From: Gari tellinella
Lineage: Eukaryota; Mollusca; Bivalvia; Cardiida; Psammobiidae
Assembly (NCBI GenBank): GCA_922989275.2
Contig: OV277857.1
Coordinates: 7,936,001 to 8,000,000, forward strand
Direction: 5' to 3'
Length of the DNA stretch: 64,000 nt
Shown: positions 1 to 10,635 of the stretch, piece by piece
How the letters are laid out: every line of letters begins with the position of its first letter
Numbering within the stretch: the first letter of the stretch is position 1
Position numbers and translations under genes: made by a program
Notes under the pieces: model-generated
The model's input: the letters and a program-made list of their open reading frames with translations, nothing else
Told to the model about the DNA's origin: nothing
Database searches by the model: none

Positions 1-27
1 TTTTGACATTGCATACTACATTTTGTA

Positions 28-277
28 TACAGTGGAGAATCTGTTATTCTTTCCCGTTTAATCGCAAACGTACGCAAACGCAAAGCACTAAAACGTTGAA
101 AAGTACAACTTTTGAACAATTTTGATAATTCATGTTTATCTTGGTGGCAAACAGTTTGGAGCCTGATCAGACGCCGGGTTACCCGGCGTCTGATCTGGCT
201 CCAAACTGTTTGTAATGGAAATAATGGTTTTAGAGTAAACGCGTTTATTGGGAAAGAATTACGTTTTCTCCACTGTA
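28..277 (+). mobile_element. MITE family A, intact copy
   Basis: A 250-bp palindromic element flanked by TA on both sides. The ends CAGTGGAGAA...TTCTCCACTG form terminal inverted repeats of about 26 bp that include TTATTCTTTCCC. The middle is a perfect hairpin, CAAACAGTTTGGAGCC then GATCAGACGCCGGG and its complement. It has no transposase. The TA target site fits Tc1/mariner-type mobilisation. More than fifteen related copies occur in the window. Plus is defined here as the orientation in which TTTCCCGTTTAAACGC is at the left end. Confidence 0.9.
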
Positions 278-310
278 CCTCCTAGCATATTATATGACCA
301 CTAGTACCAC

Positions 311-536
311 CGTTTGACCCTTTCTTCCCACAGGTGCCAAATGGTCAATTCCGCTTCTCAATTTAGACTTTTTTATGTGCTTACTGTTTTTAATGTATTG
401 AAATATGACAAACAGTATAGACCATACTCAGCGGGCTCCTTGAGGATAAAAGCAGACGAAAGAGCTAAGTAGACGATAATATTGCAGTGACTGTGTCAGA
501 CAAGTTGTGACGTCATATTGCCAGTGAAAGGGTTAA
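311..536. mobile_element. Palindromic element family F (TTAACCC ends)
   Basis: The ends read GTTTGACCCTTTC and GTGAAAGGGTTAAAC. Inside is a degenerate hairpin, ACAAACAGTATAGACC then GGGCTCC. The motif AGCAGACGA followed by GACGATAATATTGCAG also occurs near the right end of family B, so B and F share terminal segments while their hairpins differ. No coding content. Confidence 0.5.
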
Positions 537-573
537 ACATTAAACTTATTACAATGTTTTATTATCGTTTTAG

Positions 574-619
574 CACACCAACAGTGACAACAGAGGGGCA
601 AAAACAATCATCTACCACG
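574..619 (+). other. Candidate 46-bp micro-exon
   Basis: A short segment sits between a good acceptor (TTATTATCGTTTTAG) and a near-consensus donor (GTAAGTACATG). In one frame it reads TPTVTTEGQKQSSTT, a Thr/Ser-rich stretch of the kind found in mucin-like or extracellular linkers. This is splice-signal evidence only. No neighbouring exon was recognised, so a chance match in repeat-derived DNA is possible. Confidence 0.25.
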
Positions 620-694
620 GTAAGTACATGTATGTTAACACTGTAGTGTACTGACAACTCAGGCTCTATTAACACTTTACTCCATACATAACAG

Positions 695-1217
695 TTTCAC
701 CATTTTAATAAGAATTCGCCATTGTAAACTGTATTCACCATTGTAATAACGTATTAACCTTTGTAACAATGTATTCAACATTGTAAAATGCATTCACCAT
801 TGTAATAACGTATTCACCTTTGTAACAATGTTTTCACCATTGTAAAAAGTATTCACCATTGTAATAACCTTTTCGTTATTGTAATAACGTATTCGCCATT
901 GTAACGCCGTCTCGCTGTTGTAAAAACGTATTCACCATTGTAAAAAAATATATACGCCATTGTAATAAACGTATTTACAATTCTTATTAAGTATTCGCCA
1001 TTGAAATGTTGTACTCACCGTTGCAATATTGTAGTGTAGTATTCCCTATTGTTATAACGTCTTGGTCATAATAATACCGTTTTCATGACTATAATATTGT
1101 TTTTAACCACTGTAATATCGTATTCATCACTGTAATTACACATCCATAGTTGTAGTTATGTGTTCGCGATAATAATAACGTAATTGCCATTACAATAATA
1201 TGTTCACCATTGTAAGT
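695..1217. repeat. 20-bp minisatellite, first block
   Basis: A degenerate tandem array with unit AACGTATTCACCATTGTAAT (20 bp). Variants of TTC(A/G)CCATTGTAATAACGT repeat with frequent single-base changes and indels. The ATTGTAA core is the best conserved part. Open frames in it (LLQWRRRYYN-type peptides) are by-products of a 60-bp, 20-codon periodicity. Confidence 0.9.
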
Positions 1218-1371
1218 AACGTATTCTAACACACCTCACGCACGTCTTTATATAAACAAAGACGAAACGTGTCTGTGTTTACTCACGCTTCGAAAATGCA
1301 TACGCTAAGAAATATAGCGCTGTTGCGTCGGTGCAAATTGTGGTTAAGTTGAAGTGTTAGAATCGAAATAA

Positions 1372-1505
1372 CTTTATACCATTGTTTTATCGCGCAATAA
1401 AACACGGATAGTCATTGAGACGCTGGTAATTTTATCAAATTAAATTACTACGCATCTCAACGCCAACCCGCTTTTATTGCACGATAAAACACTGGTAGGA
1501 AATTA
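1372..1505. mobile_element. Small inverted-repeat insertion in the minisatellite
   Basis: The array is interrupted from about 1218 to 1515 by unrelated sequence. Part of this is an inverted repeat: TTTTATCGCGCAATAAAACA with CTTTTATTGCACGATAAAACA, and CATTGAGACGCTGGTAATTT with ATTACTACGCATCTCAACG. It is probably a small non-autonomous element. Its exact ends are unclear. Confidence 0.5.
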
Positions 1506-1515
1506 TTATTTCTTA

Positions 1516-2795
1516 ATTCACCATTGTAATAATGTATTCGTCGTTATAATAACGTCTTCGCCATTGAACTAATTTATTCACCATTGTAATAACGTCTTCT
1601 GCATAGTAATATCGTATTCATCGTTGTAATATCATATTTTCCATTGACATAACGTATTAACTATTGTTAAAACGTATTCACCATTGTTAAATCGTATCAC
1701 GAGTGTAATGACGTATTCTTCATTTTAATAACGAAATATTACCATTGTAATTTACGTATTTGCCAATAATCCATTGAAATATCGTTATCAGCATTGTTAC
1801 AACGTGTTTGCCATTGTAATATCGTATTCGCCATTGTTATATCGTATTTAGCATTATAAAAACGTCTTCACCATTCTAATATCATATTTAGTTTTGTAAT
1901 AACGTCTTCGCTATTGTAACATCGTATTCGCCATTGTAATAATGTATTTGCCATTGGAATAACGTACTTGCTAATGTTATATCGTATTCAGCATTAGAAT
2001 AACGTATTTGCCATTGTAATATCGTATTTACCCTTTTTATAATGTATTCATCATTTTGATATGGTAATCGCCATTGTAACATCGTATTCAGACTTGAAAT
2101 AACGTATTAAACATGGTAACATCGTATAAAACATTGTAATAATTATTCACTATAGTAATATCGTATTCGCCATTGTAATAACGTCTTCGCCGTTGTAATA
2201 ACGCCTCCGTCATTGTTATATCGTATTCGTTATTGCTCTATCGTATTAAACATGGTAACATCGTATAAAACATTGTAATATCGTATTCACAATTGTAATA
2301 ACGTCTTCCCCATTGTAATAACGTCTTCGCCATTGTAAATTCGCATTCATCATTGTAATAACGTATTAAGCACTGTAACATCGTATAAAACATTGTAATA
2401 ATTATTCACTATTTTAATATCGTATTCACAATTGTAATAACGTCTTCCCCATTGTAATAACGTCTTCGCCATTGTAAATTCGCATTCATCATTGTAATAA
2501 CGTATTAAGCATTGTAACATCGTATAAAACATTGTAATAATTATTCACTATTTTAATATCGTATTCACAATTGTAATAACGTCTTCCCCATTGTAATAAC
2601 GTCTTCGCCATTGTAAATTCGCATTCATAATTGTAGTAACGTATTAAGCATTGTATTATCGTATTCACCATTGTTATAACGTCTTTGCATTTGTAATAAC
2701 TTCTTCGCCATTGTAATTTATTAGTCTTCATTGTAATGTAGCATTCATCATAGTAGTCACGTCTTCGCCATTGTAATAACGTCTTCATCACCTTC
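1516..2795. repeat. 20-bp minisatellite, second block with higher-order repeat
   Basis: The 20-bp array continues. From about 2222 to 2640 it has a higher-order period: the segment starting ACGTATTAAG recurs at 2361, 2500 and 2639, which is 139 bp each time, or seven basic units. Copies within that part are nearly identical, which indicates recent amplification. The outer units are much more diverged. Confidence 0.9.
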
Positions 2796-2825
2796 CTGTA
2801 CCATGTACTCTGTACTCATAACAAG

Positions 2826-3022
2826 TACAGTTGAACATCGATATCTCGAACTCGGTTAAGTCGAACATACCCGAATTTCATAGTTAAAACGTGGCTAAGT
2901 CACGTTTTAACTTTGAAATATGGGTATGTTCGACTTAACCGAGCATGCAATAATGCAGTTCAAGTGTCGAAATAGCGGATACTTCGAGTTGAGCGAGTTC
3001 GAGAGATCGAAGTTCGACTGTA
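2826..3022. mobile_element. MITE family K copy
   Basis: A TA-flanked element. The left end CAGTTGAACATCGATATCTC pairs with the right end GAGATCGAAGTTCGACTG. The interior is a palindrome, GTTCGACTTAACCGAG and its complement, around AACGTGGCTAAGTCACGTT. A closely similar copy lies at 21030-21218. Confidence 0.8.
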
Positions 3023-3126
3023 TTCTGGTTATTTTCTTGTAGGCTCCAGGTTGTTGTTGTGAAAATAGGCCCCTGGGTAGAGTAGTTATAGACATCGAGT
3101 AAGTATGATTTCGTCTTACCAATGCT

Positions 3127-3376
3127 TACAGTGGAGAATCTGTTATTCTTTCCCGTTTAAACGCAAACGTACGCAAACGCAAAGCACTAAAACGTAGAAA
3201 AGAACAATATTTGGACAATTCTGATAATTCTTGTTTATCCTGGTGGCAAACAGTTTGGAGCCTGATCAGACGCCGGGTTACCCGGCGTCTGATCTGGCTC
3301 CAAACTGTTTGCACTGCAAATAATAGTTTTAGCGTAAACGCGTTTATTGGGAAAGAATAACAGATTCTCCACTGTA
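3127..3376 (+). mobile_element. MITE family A, intact copy
   Basis: TA-flanked, with both CAGTGGAGAATCTG ends intact and a complete central hairpin. It differs from the copy at 28 by scattered substitutions only. Flanks show no direct repeat beyond TA. Confidence 0.9.
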
Positions 3377-3597
3377 CTTATACATGTATCAATTTCATAC
3401 AGCAACTCTTTAAACACTATAGGCCTATTTGAAATATACTGATCAGAAGGCTCCTATAGGGACGATCTGATCGGGGTCTACACTATTTGCTTATTAAGAG
3501 TAGTATTTATTAAACTATTTAGAATTCCAAGTAGACTGACTCTTGTTCTGGTAATTTTAATATTCACAAAGGATTCCGATGACCCATAATAGTCACA

Positions 3598-3848
3598 TAC
3601 AGTGGAGAAAACGTTATTCTTTCCCGTTTAAACGCAAACGTACGCAAACGCAAAGCACTAAAACGTAGAAAAGTACAACTTTTGGACAATTCTGATATTT
3701 CATGTTTATCTTGGTGGCAAACAGTTTGGAGCCTGATCAGACGCCGGGTTACCCGGCGTCTGATCTGGCTCCAAACTGTTTGCACTGCAAATAATAGTTT
3801 TAGCGTAAACGCGTTTTTTGGGAAAGAATAACGTTTTCTCCACTCGTA
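3598..3848 (+). mobile_element. MITE family A, intact copy with mutated right end
   Basis: Complete hairpin core. The right terminus reads CTCCACTCGTA instead of CTCCACTGTA, a one-base insertion in the terminal repeat. Confidence 0.9.
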
Positions 3849-3892
3849 CATAGTGTTGAGAGAGTTAATATATTGTGGTTTATATCTCTAAA

Positions 3893-4030
3893 CTCTTAAC
3901 ATATTACCCCATAGCCTGTTTCTAGTTTTAAAAACAGCTTCTCACTTAAAACAGGTTAAAAGTAAAATGCATTCTGCTTTACTTTCAGCCTTCTTTAAGC
4001 TACTATCTGCTAGCATATAGAAACTATTTC
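3893..4030. mobile_element. Palindromic element family E, decayed
   Basis: Contains CTTAAAACAGGTTAAAAGTA and ATTCTGCTTTACTTTCAGCC, the two arms of the family E hairpin, followed by CTACTATCTGCTAG. The best-preserved members are at 39289-39415 and 60540-60786. The ends are decayed. Confidence 0.6.
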
Positions 4031-4124
4031 TGACGGTAGATATTCGTGGCTTTATAAAAGTTGCGCTATTTTCTTAAGTGCATGAATAAAAACTTTTTCA
4101 CTACATGTACCAATGGTGCCAATG

Positions 4125-4374
4125 TACAGTGGAGAATCTGTTATTCTTTCCCAATAAACGCGTTTACGTTAAAACTATTATTTGCAGTGCAAACAGTTTG
4201 GAGCCAGATCAGACGCCGGGTAACCCGGCGTCTGATCAGGCTCCAAACTGTTTGCCACCAAGATAAACAAGAATTATCAGAATTGTCAAAAAGTTGTTCT
4301 TTTCTACGTTTTAGTGCTTTGCGTTTGCGTACGTTTGCGTTTAAACGGGAAAGAATAACAGATTCTCCACTGTA
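4125..4374 (-). mobile_element. MITE family A, intact copy in reverse orientation
   Basis: TA-flanked, with the full hairpin and both termini present. Its right end abuts a family B element directly, so one of the two inserted beside or into the other. Confidence 0.9.
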
Positions 4375-4375
4375 A

Positions 4376-4570
4376 AGCAAACAAATTGGATCCTTATCAG
4401 ACGACGCGTTACGCGGCGTCTGGCGAGGATCATAACTGTTTGGCACTCGTTTCGATTGTTTGTCAGTCATACAATCTTACATACATAACTTTGAAACGAT
4501 ATTGCAGACAACAATATTGAAGCAGACGACAATATGGCGGTGTAGGGGATAAAACGTCATGACAATTGTA
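4376..4570. mobile_element. Family B element, degenerate hairpin
   Basis: The hairpin core AATTGGATCCTTATCAGACG with GCGTTACGCGGCGTC is followed by the diagnostic family B tail: TTTGTCAGTCATAC, then GCAGACAACAATATTGAAGC, then AGACGACAATATGGCG and GTGTAGGGGATAAAAC. It lies directly against the family A copy on its left. Confidence 0.65.
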
Positions 4571-4685
4571 AAACGGAGGTATACAGTGAACAGGTTCGGG
4601 TTTGACTACATGTACATGTAACAGGGCTCCAGATAACAGTAGTATTTCAAAAACAAAAATCTTCATTTCTGCATTAAACCCTGTG

Positions 4686-4740
4686 GTGTTACTACTCGTT
4701 GGAATCGTCTCTTCGAGACGATTCTAACGAGTAGTAACAC
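4686..4740. repeat. Near-perfect 55-bp hairpin (family G)
   Basis: GTGTTACTACTCGTTGGAAT... and its reverse complement meet at CGTCTCTTCGAGACG. The arms are about 27 bp with one mismatch. A related half-copy, cut at the hairpin centre, lies at 20127-20154, and similar flanks upstream (TTAAACCCT) show that the family is larger than the hairpin. Confidence 0.7.
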
Positions 4741-5036
4741 TATATGATTGGTGCTGAAATGAGTGAGAAAATATTGAATTTGTTCAATTAACTTCCTCTT
4801 ATCTGGAGCCCTGATGTAATATATTATTCCGCAAAGTTGGGGTTTAACCTGTTTTTTCTGTTTGATTGCAGGTATGTTCCGTGCGGTAATAAATAGTTCC
4901 GCTCCATGTACCCGTAGATGGCCACAGCGATAAGCGAGTGTCGTTAGCGATCACTGCACCAATGTATTTAGCAAGGATGCTACATATTTTAGGTTAAACT
5001 TGTAGTTATGAAATAGTGACAAACACAGTATTGACC

Positions 5037-5250
5037 TAACCCCTTCACTGCCATGACGTCATCAATTTTAAACAATCGTCGTCTGCTTTAATTTCTGAAA
5101 TTTAAATTTTAGGTATTTTGACTTCAGTGATATAAGAGTGGTATCAAACAGTTTGGATCTAGATCAGACGCCGCGTAACGCGGCGTCTGATCAAGATCCA
5201 AACTGTTTGCAAATAACTATTGTACTCGGGGTAAGGCAGTGAAGGGGTTA
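5037..5250. mobile_element. MITE family B, well preserved
   Basis: Terminal repeats TTAACCCCTTCACTGCC (written here from the CTAACCCC boundary) and GGCAGTGAAGGGGTTA enclose the hairpin AAACAGTTTGGATCTAGATC then AGACGCCGCGTAACGCGGCG. The core matches family A but the termini do not. No coding content. Confidence 0.8.
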
Positions 5251-5499
5251 GTTATGCATGTATGTACTCAAACTCCAAGACTGAATCCGGCAAAACTGAT
5301 CTGGAATAAAAATAAAAGTTTCAATATTTCTTTGTTTTTATTTTCTTTTTAAAATTGAACAATATACTTTATTAAGCAATAAGACGATTGTCAAGCATGA
5401 GGATTCATTTCTGCTCCCGATATTTGAGACGCTTTTGATTAATTTTTGCTCGTAAAATTTTTCTTTGGTTTCTGTTCTACTCTTCCATGGCCAATGGCG

Positions 5500-5711
5500 C
5501 CAAAAGGCAAATTGCGAACACTCTGGAATCTGACCATACGCCGCGTAACGCGGCATCCGATCAGGATTTGATTTGTTGTACACTGTACATGCATAACAAT
5601 ATATCTTTAGTTAATTTACCTAAACTTTATAAAATGTAAGTAGGCAAGAATTAGTTAAATAAGACTATGTCATTGCAGGGAAAGACAACATTATGGCAGT
5701 GAAGGGGTTTG
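5500..5711. mobile_element. MITE family B, left end unclear
   Basis: The degenerate hairpin TACGCCGCGTAACGCGGCA is followed at the right by GGCAGTGAAGGGGTTT, the same right terminus as the neighbouring copy at 5037-5250. Confidence 0.6.
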
Positions 5712-5743
5712 CATAGAGGCTATAAACTATAAACACACTTAAT

Positions 5744-5949
5744 GTTGAGGACCCCTAATGAGATCGGACCAAAATCGGTAATCAACGTACAGCGATCTGC
5801 CATTCTCGTCAACTGCCGACTTGTTCCGAACCATGCTGAAGCATGGTTCGGAACATATCGGCGGTTGACGAGTGTGGCCGATCGCATTTCGTAAAGTTTC
5901 TATATGTATTGATCAATATTGGCCATGTCTCATTAGGGGTTTTCAACCT
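5744..5949. mobile_element. Palindromic element family J
   Basis: The ends ACCCCTAATGAGAT and ATGTCTCATTAGGGG are inverted. The centre is a perfect hairpin, TGTTCCGAACCATGC-TGAA-GCATGGTTCGGAACA at 5822-5855 (arms 15 bp). Diverged relatives lie near 41240-41350 and 43860-44020, where TTACGTAA and CGGTAC motifs recur. Confidence 0.7.
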
Positions 5950-5979
5950 TAATCTCGCTTTAATCGGACATGTATATAC

Positions 5980-6110
5980 ATGAACGTACTGCAGAGTTGA
6001 AATATCTAACTTTGTAATACGTTTATGTTCGTCTAAATCATGTTCGATTTATCGATCTTTCTATGTAGAGATATGGTATGTTCGACTTAAGCGAGCTTAA
6101 GTGATCCAAA
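5980..6110. mobile_element. Family K relic
   Basis: GTATGTTCGACTTAAGCGAG and a degraded GAGTTGAAATATCTAAC remain from a family K element. Too decayed to place the ends. Confidence 0.4.
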
Positions 6111-6911
6111 TATCTCTCACCCCCGTCGTTCTATTTTTCATTTATACATGGTTATGTGAATAAAACCCCTGAGAATAAACGTATTCTTGCGGCGTTTTCT
6201 TGATACGGGTGCTCAAAGTGTACTATAAGGCGGTATTTTCGGAACAGATGATTTTTTATTGTAGCACACGTCCTGTGTAGTGGTGATCAGGGTGAACAAC
6301 AACAACACAAATGTGTGTAGCGAAAATATTCAAAATAGTTTCATTAGATTGGTCTCAATTTTTCTCCGAAAAAGGATAAAACCCGACTATGATAAATAAT
6401 AATTGAAGCAGAATACATTTTCTAGGTCAAATATTTATCGCGATTTTTTTTTTACATTTTCCAGTTTAACTTTAAAAAGAGGAAACGAACCATGTAAAGC
6501 AATTGATGATTCAAGGGAAAAACTTAGTTCCGCGAAAAAAAAACGCTAACACATGCAAAAGTGTACTAATCGGAAAAGATTGGTTTATTGAAGAGAAACA
6601 AATCGCGACTGTTCGTTGTTGCTTGTGAACTAATTTGGATGCCATATTGGAATTCCCGTTCGCCTAGGCACACTACCTCCGAGGCCGTTTGTGTATATTA
6701 CCAACGACATCATGCAAACAGGTCGTTTGAGTTTAAAATGTTACGTTTGGAGGCAATCGATTGCCATCGATACGGCTATTTAACGCGCTACAGGACCATG
6801 CAAAGTACAAGGTAATCTAATCAGACCTTCAGTAAGACGGTAACAAATGAATGTATAGAGTATTTATATTAAAAGCTACTTTTCTCCGGTTATAGAATGT
6901 ATGGTTGAGTG
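6111..6911. other. No gene recognised
   Basis: AT-rich sequence. A 75-codon frame at 6588-6815 has no recognisable domain and starts at a non-ATG codon, so I do not call it. No tandem or inverted repeat stands out. Confidence 0.5.
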
Positions 6912-7277
6912 TAATAAAGCGCTCCCTCTCTACAACGACACCCAATGGGAGACAAGAAATATGTGCGTTGTTCGGAGGGAGTCGTTATAGAGAGAGAAAT
7001 TGGTTACATTTGCAAACAGCTTGAATCACGATCAGACACCGCGTAACGCGGCGTCTGATCTGGATTCAAGCTGTTTGTCACTCGTCAATAAGGTTATTTC
7101 CCTGTTATAACGTCCATTATGTAACTTTGAGCAAATTAGCGGACGGCAATTTTAAGCAGACGATATTGCAATAGTAAAGGCATTAGACATAAATGTCCTG
7201 TTTAGGGAACCGCGACAAGGGTCGTTGTAAGGAGGGAGTCGTTGTTGGGAGGGCCGTTGTAGACAGGGAACACTGTA
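6912..7277. mobile_element. MITE family C copy 1
   Basis: About 366 bp. The left end GCTCCCTCTCTACAACGAC pairs with the right end GTTGTAGACAGGGAACACTG. Centrally it carries the hairpin GCAAACAGCTTGAATC then GATCAGACACCGCGTAACGC, the same core as families A and B with yet another pair of termini. Subterminal CAATGGGAGACAA and GGAGGGAGTCGTT are typical of the family. Confidence 0.75.
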
Positions 7278-7384
7278 ATTGCATTTGTCTGGTCCAACGC
7301 AATACCCTGCATTATGCCATTATCCAGCTTATTTCATACTACTCTGACCATACTTGATACCGTCTAAACATGGTTTTACGCTTT

Positions 7385-7615
7385 TGCTCTCAATGACTTA
7401 AAACGCGTTTGCAAGCAATTTAGATCCTGATTAGACGCTGCGTAACTTGATCTGATCAGGATCGAAACTGTTTGAAACTGGTTTTGAAATTTCTTCAGTC
7501 ATACTGCCTTATTTTTTAACTTTGAAACGACATTGCAGACAACAGAATTTAAGCAGACGACAATGAAACGATGAAGGAGTAAACATCTCACGAAACAATG
7601 GTAGTGAACATGTTA
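7385..7615. mobile_element. Family B element, diverged
   Basis: GCAATTTAGATCCTGATTAG and GATCAGGATCGAAACTGTTT form the hairpin arms. The family B tail follows: TTCTTCAGTCATACTGCC, ACGACATTGCAGACAAC, AGCAGACGACAATGAAACG. Confidence 0.65.
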
Positions 7616-8086
7616 AATGTTCTGTGATGTCTTTGTAAATGAAGAAACGGTAACACAGTCTCTAGCATATTAATGTCTGAGCAGACGCCAATATTTTAGA
7701 ATTCTGGCCTGGACTCATATTTGTATAAATCATCCAGCTGGACTTAGTCTGTTTGTGTTTTGCAGCCAAGTGGTATAACAGGATTACCTAACTTGAATAT
7801 ATTCAGGAGCTTGTTAATAATATCATTGACCAGAACTTTGCAAACAGAAATGCAGATGAACTCTATTACGACAGAAAAATATTGGATTTATTAAAGAAAC
7901 TTGTCAGCTTAAAGCAATATCAATGTTAGACAAAAAGGTCCTTTAGAATCTGTCTGATTTACTTTCATCTGCTATAGCAGCCTCCTGCTTTAAAACCAAA
8001 TCTTTTGAATGGTTTAGTTGTCGTTATTGATGGATGTGTACCGTAAATCTATATGGTGGATTGCAAAGCACTGTTTCCTTATACAG
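7616..8086. other. No gene recognised
   Basis: A possible acceptor (TTTGTGTTTTGCAG) at about 7751-7764 precedes a short open stretch, but no donor or domain follows. Short family E/F-like traces occur near 7960-8000. Nothing else is supported. Confidence 0.4.
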
Positions 8087-8295
8087 TACAGTAAAACCTC
8101 TCTATTACGACCACTAAATTTTGTTAATTATTTGGTGTTTAAGGCAGGTGACTGCTTAAAGCAAGGTGACAGTGAAACAGAAAGCTCCTTTAGGAGCTTT
8201 CTGTTTTACTGTCACCTTGCTTTGAGCTGTCACCTGTCTTTTATACAATCGATTAGCCTTATTTTTAGTGGTCGTAATAGAGAGGTTTTACTGTA
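8087..8295. mobile_element. MITE family D, intact
   Basis: TA-flanked, ends CAGTAAAACCTCTCTATTAC and GTAATAGAGAGGTTTTACTG, perfectly inverted and continuing through GACCACTAAA. The centre is a long hairpin: GCTTAAAGCAAGGTGACAGT then AAAGCTCCTTTAGGAGCTTT. The core outline (GCTTAAAGCA...AAAG) resembles family E although the termini are unrelated. Confidence 0.85.
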
Positions 8296-9059
8296 TATGA
8301 AGCGTAGTGTGCAGACATATTTATTACAAATACATAAGAAATGATGAGACGCTGTGTTACTCCTATCCAGCAACGGTATCACTTGTTTGATGATTTCAAT
8401 AAGCGAAAGTGTACGCATATTTCTGACACCACTTACTACTTAGATTTTCTGAAAAAATGCAATTAATACCTTGCGTAAGTATCTAAAAACTGGAAAGTGG
8501 AATATTTTCATGAAAACCTGATGATAATCGTATCGTGTCAAAAGACCTGTTAGTGTCACAACAAAATCAACTGAATATTTTTCTTGAAAAACTTTCGTGC
8601 TAACTTACATGTATCTTAAATATACATCCTGTACTACAGGGTCACTGCCGTTATCATCCGAATACAAATTCTACTTTAAGATAATTGGTAACATGAAACT
8701 TTTCTAGTTCAGCATCTGTTTTCTATGGTGGCATATTTCTGACACCAGTTAACCACTCAATTATCATGATAGTTTCCTGTTAATATCTCATATAAATATA
8801 TAACTAGTTACATATCTAGACAACTTTCGCGTTAGTTTTCAGATTATTATCGGGTAAGTGGAATGTGGAAATTTTTCACGATAACCAGATAAATATCTGA
8901 ACACCAACTTTGTCATGATACTGCTATAAACTGCCACCACTTAACGAATGTATCTAGTTACTTAACTAGATAAAAAACTAGACAATTTTCGTGTTACCAG
9001 TTATCTAAAAATAGAAACATTGTATTCGTACATTGACTATTTCGGATTTTTTTTTGTGT

Positions 9060-9200
9060 AGGCATATTTACAAAAATGACAAACAGCGTAGACCTTGGTC
9101 CAATGCTTCCTTTAGGAGCTCTCTGATCTGGGTCTACACCGTTTACCCAGGGCAGATTTACTCCACTAGGTTATACTGTTTGTGAAGGACGAGTCTACTC
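9060..9200. mobile_element. Family F element
   Basis: ACAAACAGCGTAGACC and GGTCTACACCGTTTAC are the hairpin arms, around CCTTTAGGAGCTC. It sits in the middle of the 8410-10085 element. Confidence 0.55.
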
Positions 9201-9204
9201 GTCG

Positions 9205-9370
9205 CAAGGGTCGAATGAGTTAACACAGGTGACAGCTTAAAACAAGATGAAAGTAAATCAGAAAGCTCATAGGCTATTTCTATACCTTCACCCGCCCCAA
9301 GCAGCCACCTGATTAACAAAACAAACGAAGTCCAAGAGCCTTTTGGTCTGGATCTACAATGTTTGCATAG
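9205..9370. mobile_element. Family D/F relic
   Basis: GTTAACACAGGTGACAGCTT, AAAGCTCATAGGC and CAGCCACCTGATTAAC follow the family D hairpin order. Family F arm fragments (GGTCTGGATCTACAATGTTT) come next. Decayed. Confidence 0.4.
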
Positions 9371-9376
9371 GTCAGA

Positions 9377-9532
9377 TACAGCTGTGAAAACGTTATTCTT
9401 TCCCGTTTAAACGCAAACGAAACGCAAACGCATTGCAAGAAAATGTAGAAAATGACTACTTCTTGCCAATTCTGAATGTTAATTTAAACTTGGAATGCAA
9501 ACAGTTAGGAGCCCGGTCAGACGCCCGGTTAT
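9377..9532 (+). mobile_element. MITE family A, left half ending at the hairpin centre
   Basis: Begins ATACAGCTGTGAAAACGTTATTC (an altered CAGTGGAGAA end) and follows family A as far as GGAGCCCGGTCAGACGCC, CGGTT. It then stops. The whole right half is missing and the break is at the tip of the palindrome. Confidence 0.7.
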
Positions 9533-10359
9533 ACTTAATGAATATCATAATTATGAGCATTTTAGTGGTAAAGAACCTTTAATTAGGACTCATATGACTC
9601 TTTTGTGAAGGAGGATGATTGTTGCAATGAAATTCGCCGAACATGACCAAATCCGGGATATATTAATTTGTGGTGACAGTATATGGCACTAACAGGTCAT
9701 TTTGTCGCGTTACGATATTATCAGGTTTTCACGAAAAAAAATCCACTTTCCACTTACTTCATAATTATGTCAGATATTAACTGGATCATTTTTAGAAAAG
9801 CTAAGTGGTAACTGGTGTCAGAACCATGCCGCCATAGTTTTCGTGAACCCCCCCCCCCCCAACGTATTATTTAACTAGACTCGAGAAATGGTGGCAGTTT
9901 AAAGCACTAGATGGCAAAGTTCGTGTTAAGATATTTATCTGCTTATCGTGAAAAGTTTCCATATACCACTTTTAAAAGATAATTATCTAAAAACTTAACG
10001 CGAAAGTTTCCGCGAAATCTAACTAGTTAAAAATTAATGTGAAAAATTAACAGGAAACTATCTGGTGTAAACAATATGCCACTGTATGTATGCAAGTCTT
10101 GCTCGTGAAATAAAAATACGAAGAGTACAGTTTACAAAGCGTTAAACGTTTGTTCATTTATGATATTCAATTAAAACAGTATACCGGTAGTATATAACAT
10201 TTACAATTGTGCAACCAACAATTTGAAACAATAAACATTATAGTAGAGTATTGCTCAAATTTATATAACGCACAACTCAGTGTTACACGATTAATTGTTT
10301 AATAACTAGAACAGTTATTTTATTTTATTTAATAAAACATCAAGGTTCTATTAAAATTA

Positions 10360-10620
10360 ATGATGACTATCAAGTGCGATTGTATTGCATTGGCAGACGG
10401 CGTGGATCCTGATATATACAGAGTAACGCGATGTTTAATCTGGATCCAAATCGTTCGGAACACTTATCCATGTGTCTTATGTCATCGTTTCAAAATTGCA
10501 GAATACCACACAGAAACACAATCAGTCATCCTAAACATTTCGACCAGTATAACGGTATTTCTTCAGTCATTTGTCTTAGATCTAGCTTTAAAAAACACCA
10601 CAGTAATTGAGCAGACGATA
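10360..10620. mobile_element. Family B relic
   Basis: GCGTGGATCCTGATATATAC and TTAATCTGGATCCAAATCG are degraded hairpin arms. TTCTTCAGTCATTTG and GAGCAGACGATAG match the family B tail. Confidence 0.45.
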
Positions 10621-10635
10621 GTACATGATTGTTAC

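Larger units (their letters stand above)
8410..10085. mobile_element. Old 1.7 kb long-inverted-repeat element with duplicated arm units
   Basis: Segments at 8412-8580 and 8728-8960 (both starting near GCATATTTCTGACACCA) recur in reverse complement at about 9660-9840 and 9885-10082. The shared features are GTAAGTGGAAAGTGGA, a CTGATAATATCGTA-type stretch and a GACCTGTTAGTG motif. Each arm therefore holds two related units. The centre (about 9060-9540) is filled by later MITEs. Arms are about 75-80% alike by eye, so this is an old element. No transposase was seen. Confidence 0.6.

Noticed and set aside
2361..2780. CRISPR array, because of regularly spaced near-identical units
   Set aside because: Units are contiguous with no unique spacers, and the genome is eukaryotic.
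1888..2791. Minus-strand frames of 60-100 codons rich in LLQW and YYN
   Set aside because: They are read-through of the 20-bp minisatellite; the 60-bp periodicity avoids stops in some frames. No start, domain or codon bias.
4686..4740. MicroRNA precursor or transcription terminator
   Set aside because: Perfect long arms with a four-base loop and a second half-copy point to a MITE-type repeat. No basis for a miRNA without small RNA data, and intrinsic terminators are a bacterial feature.
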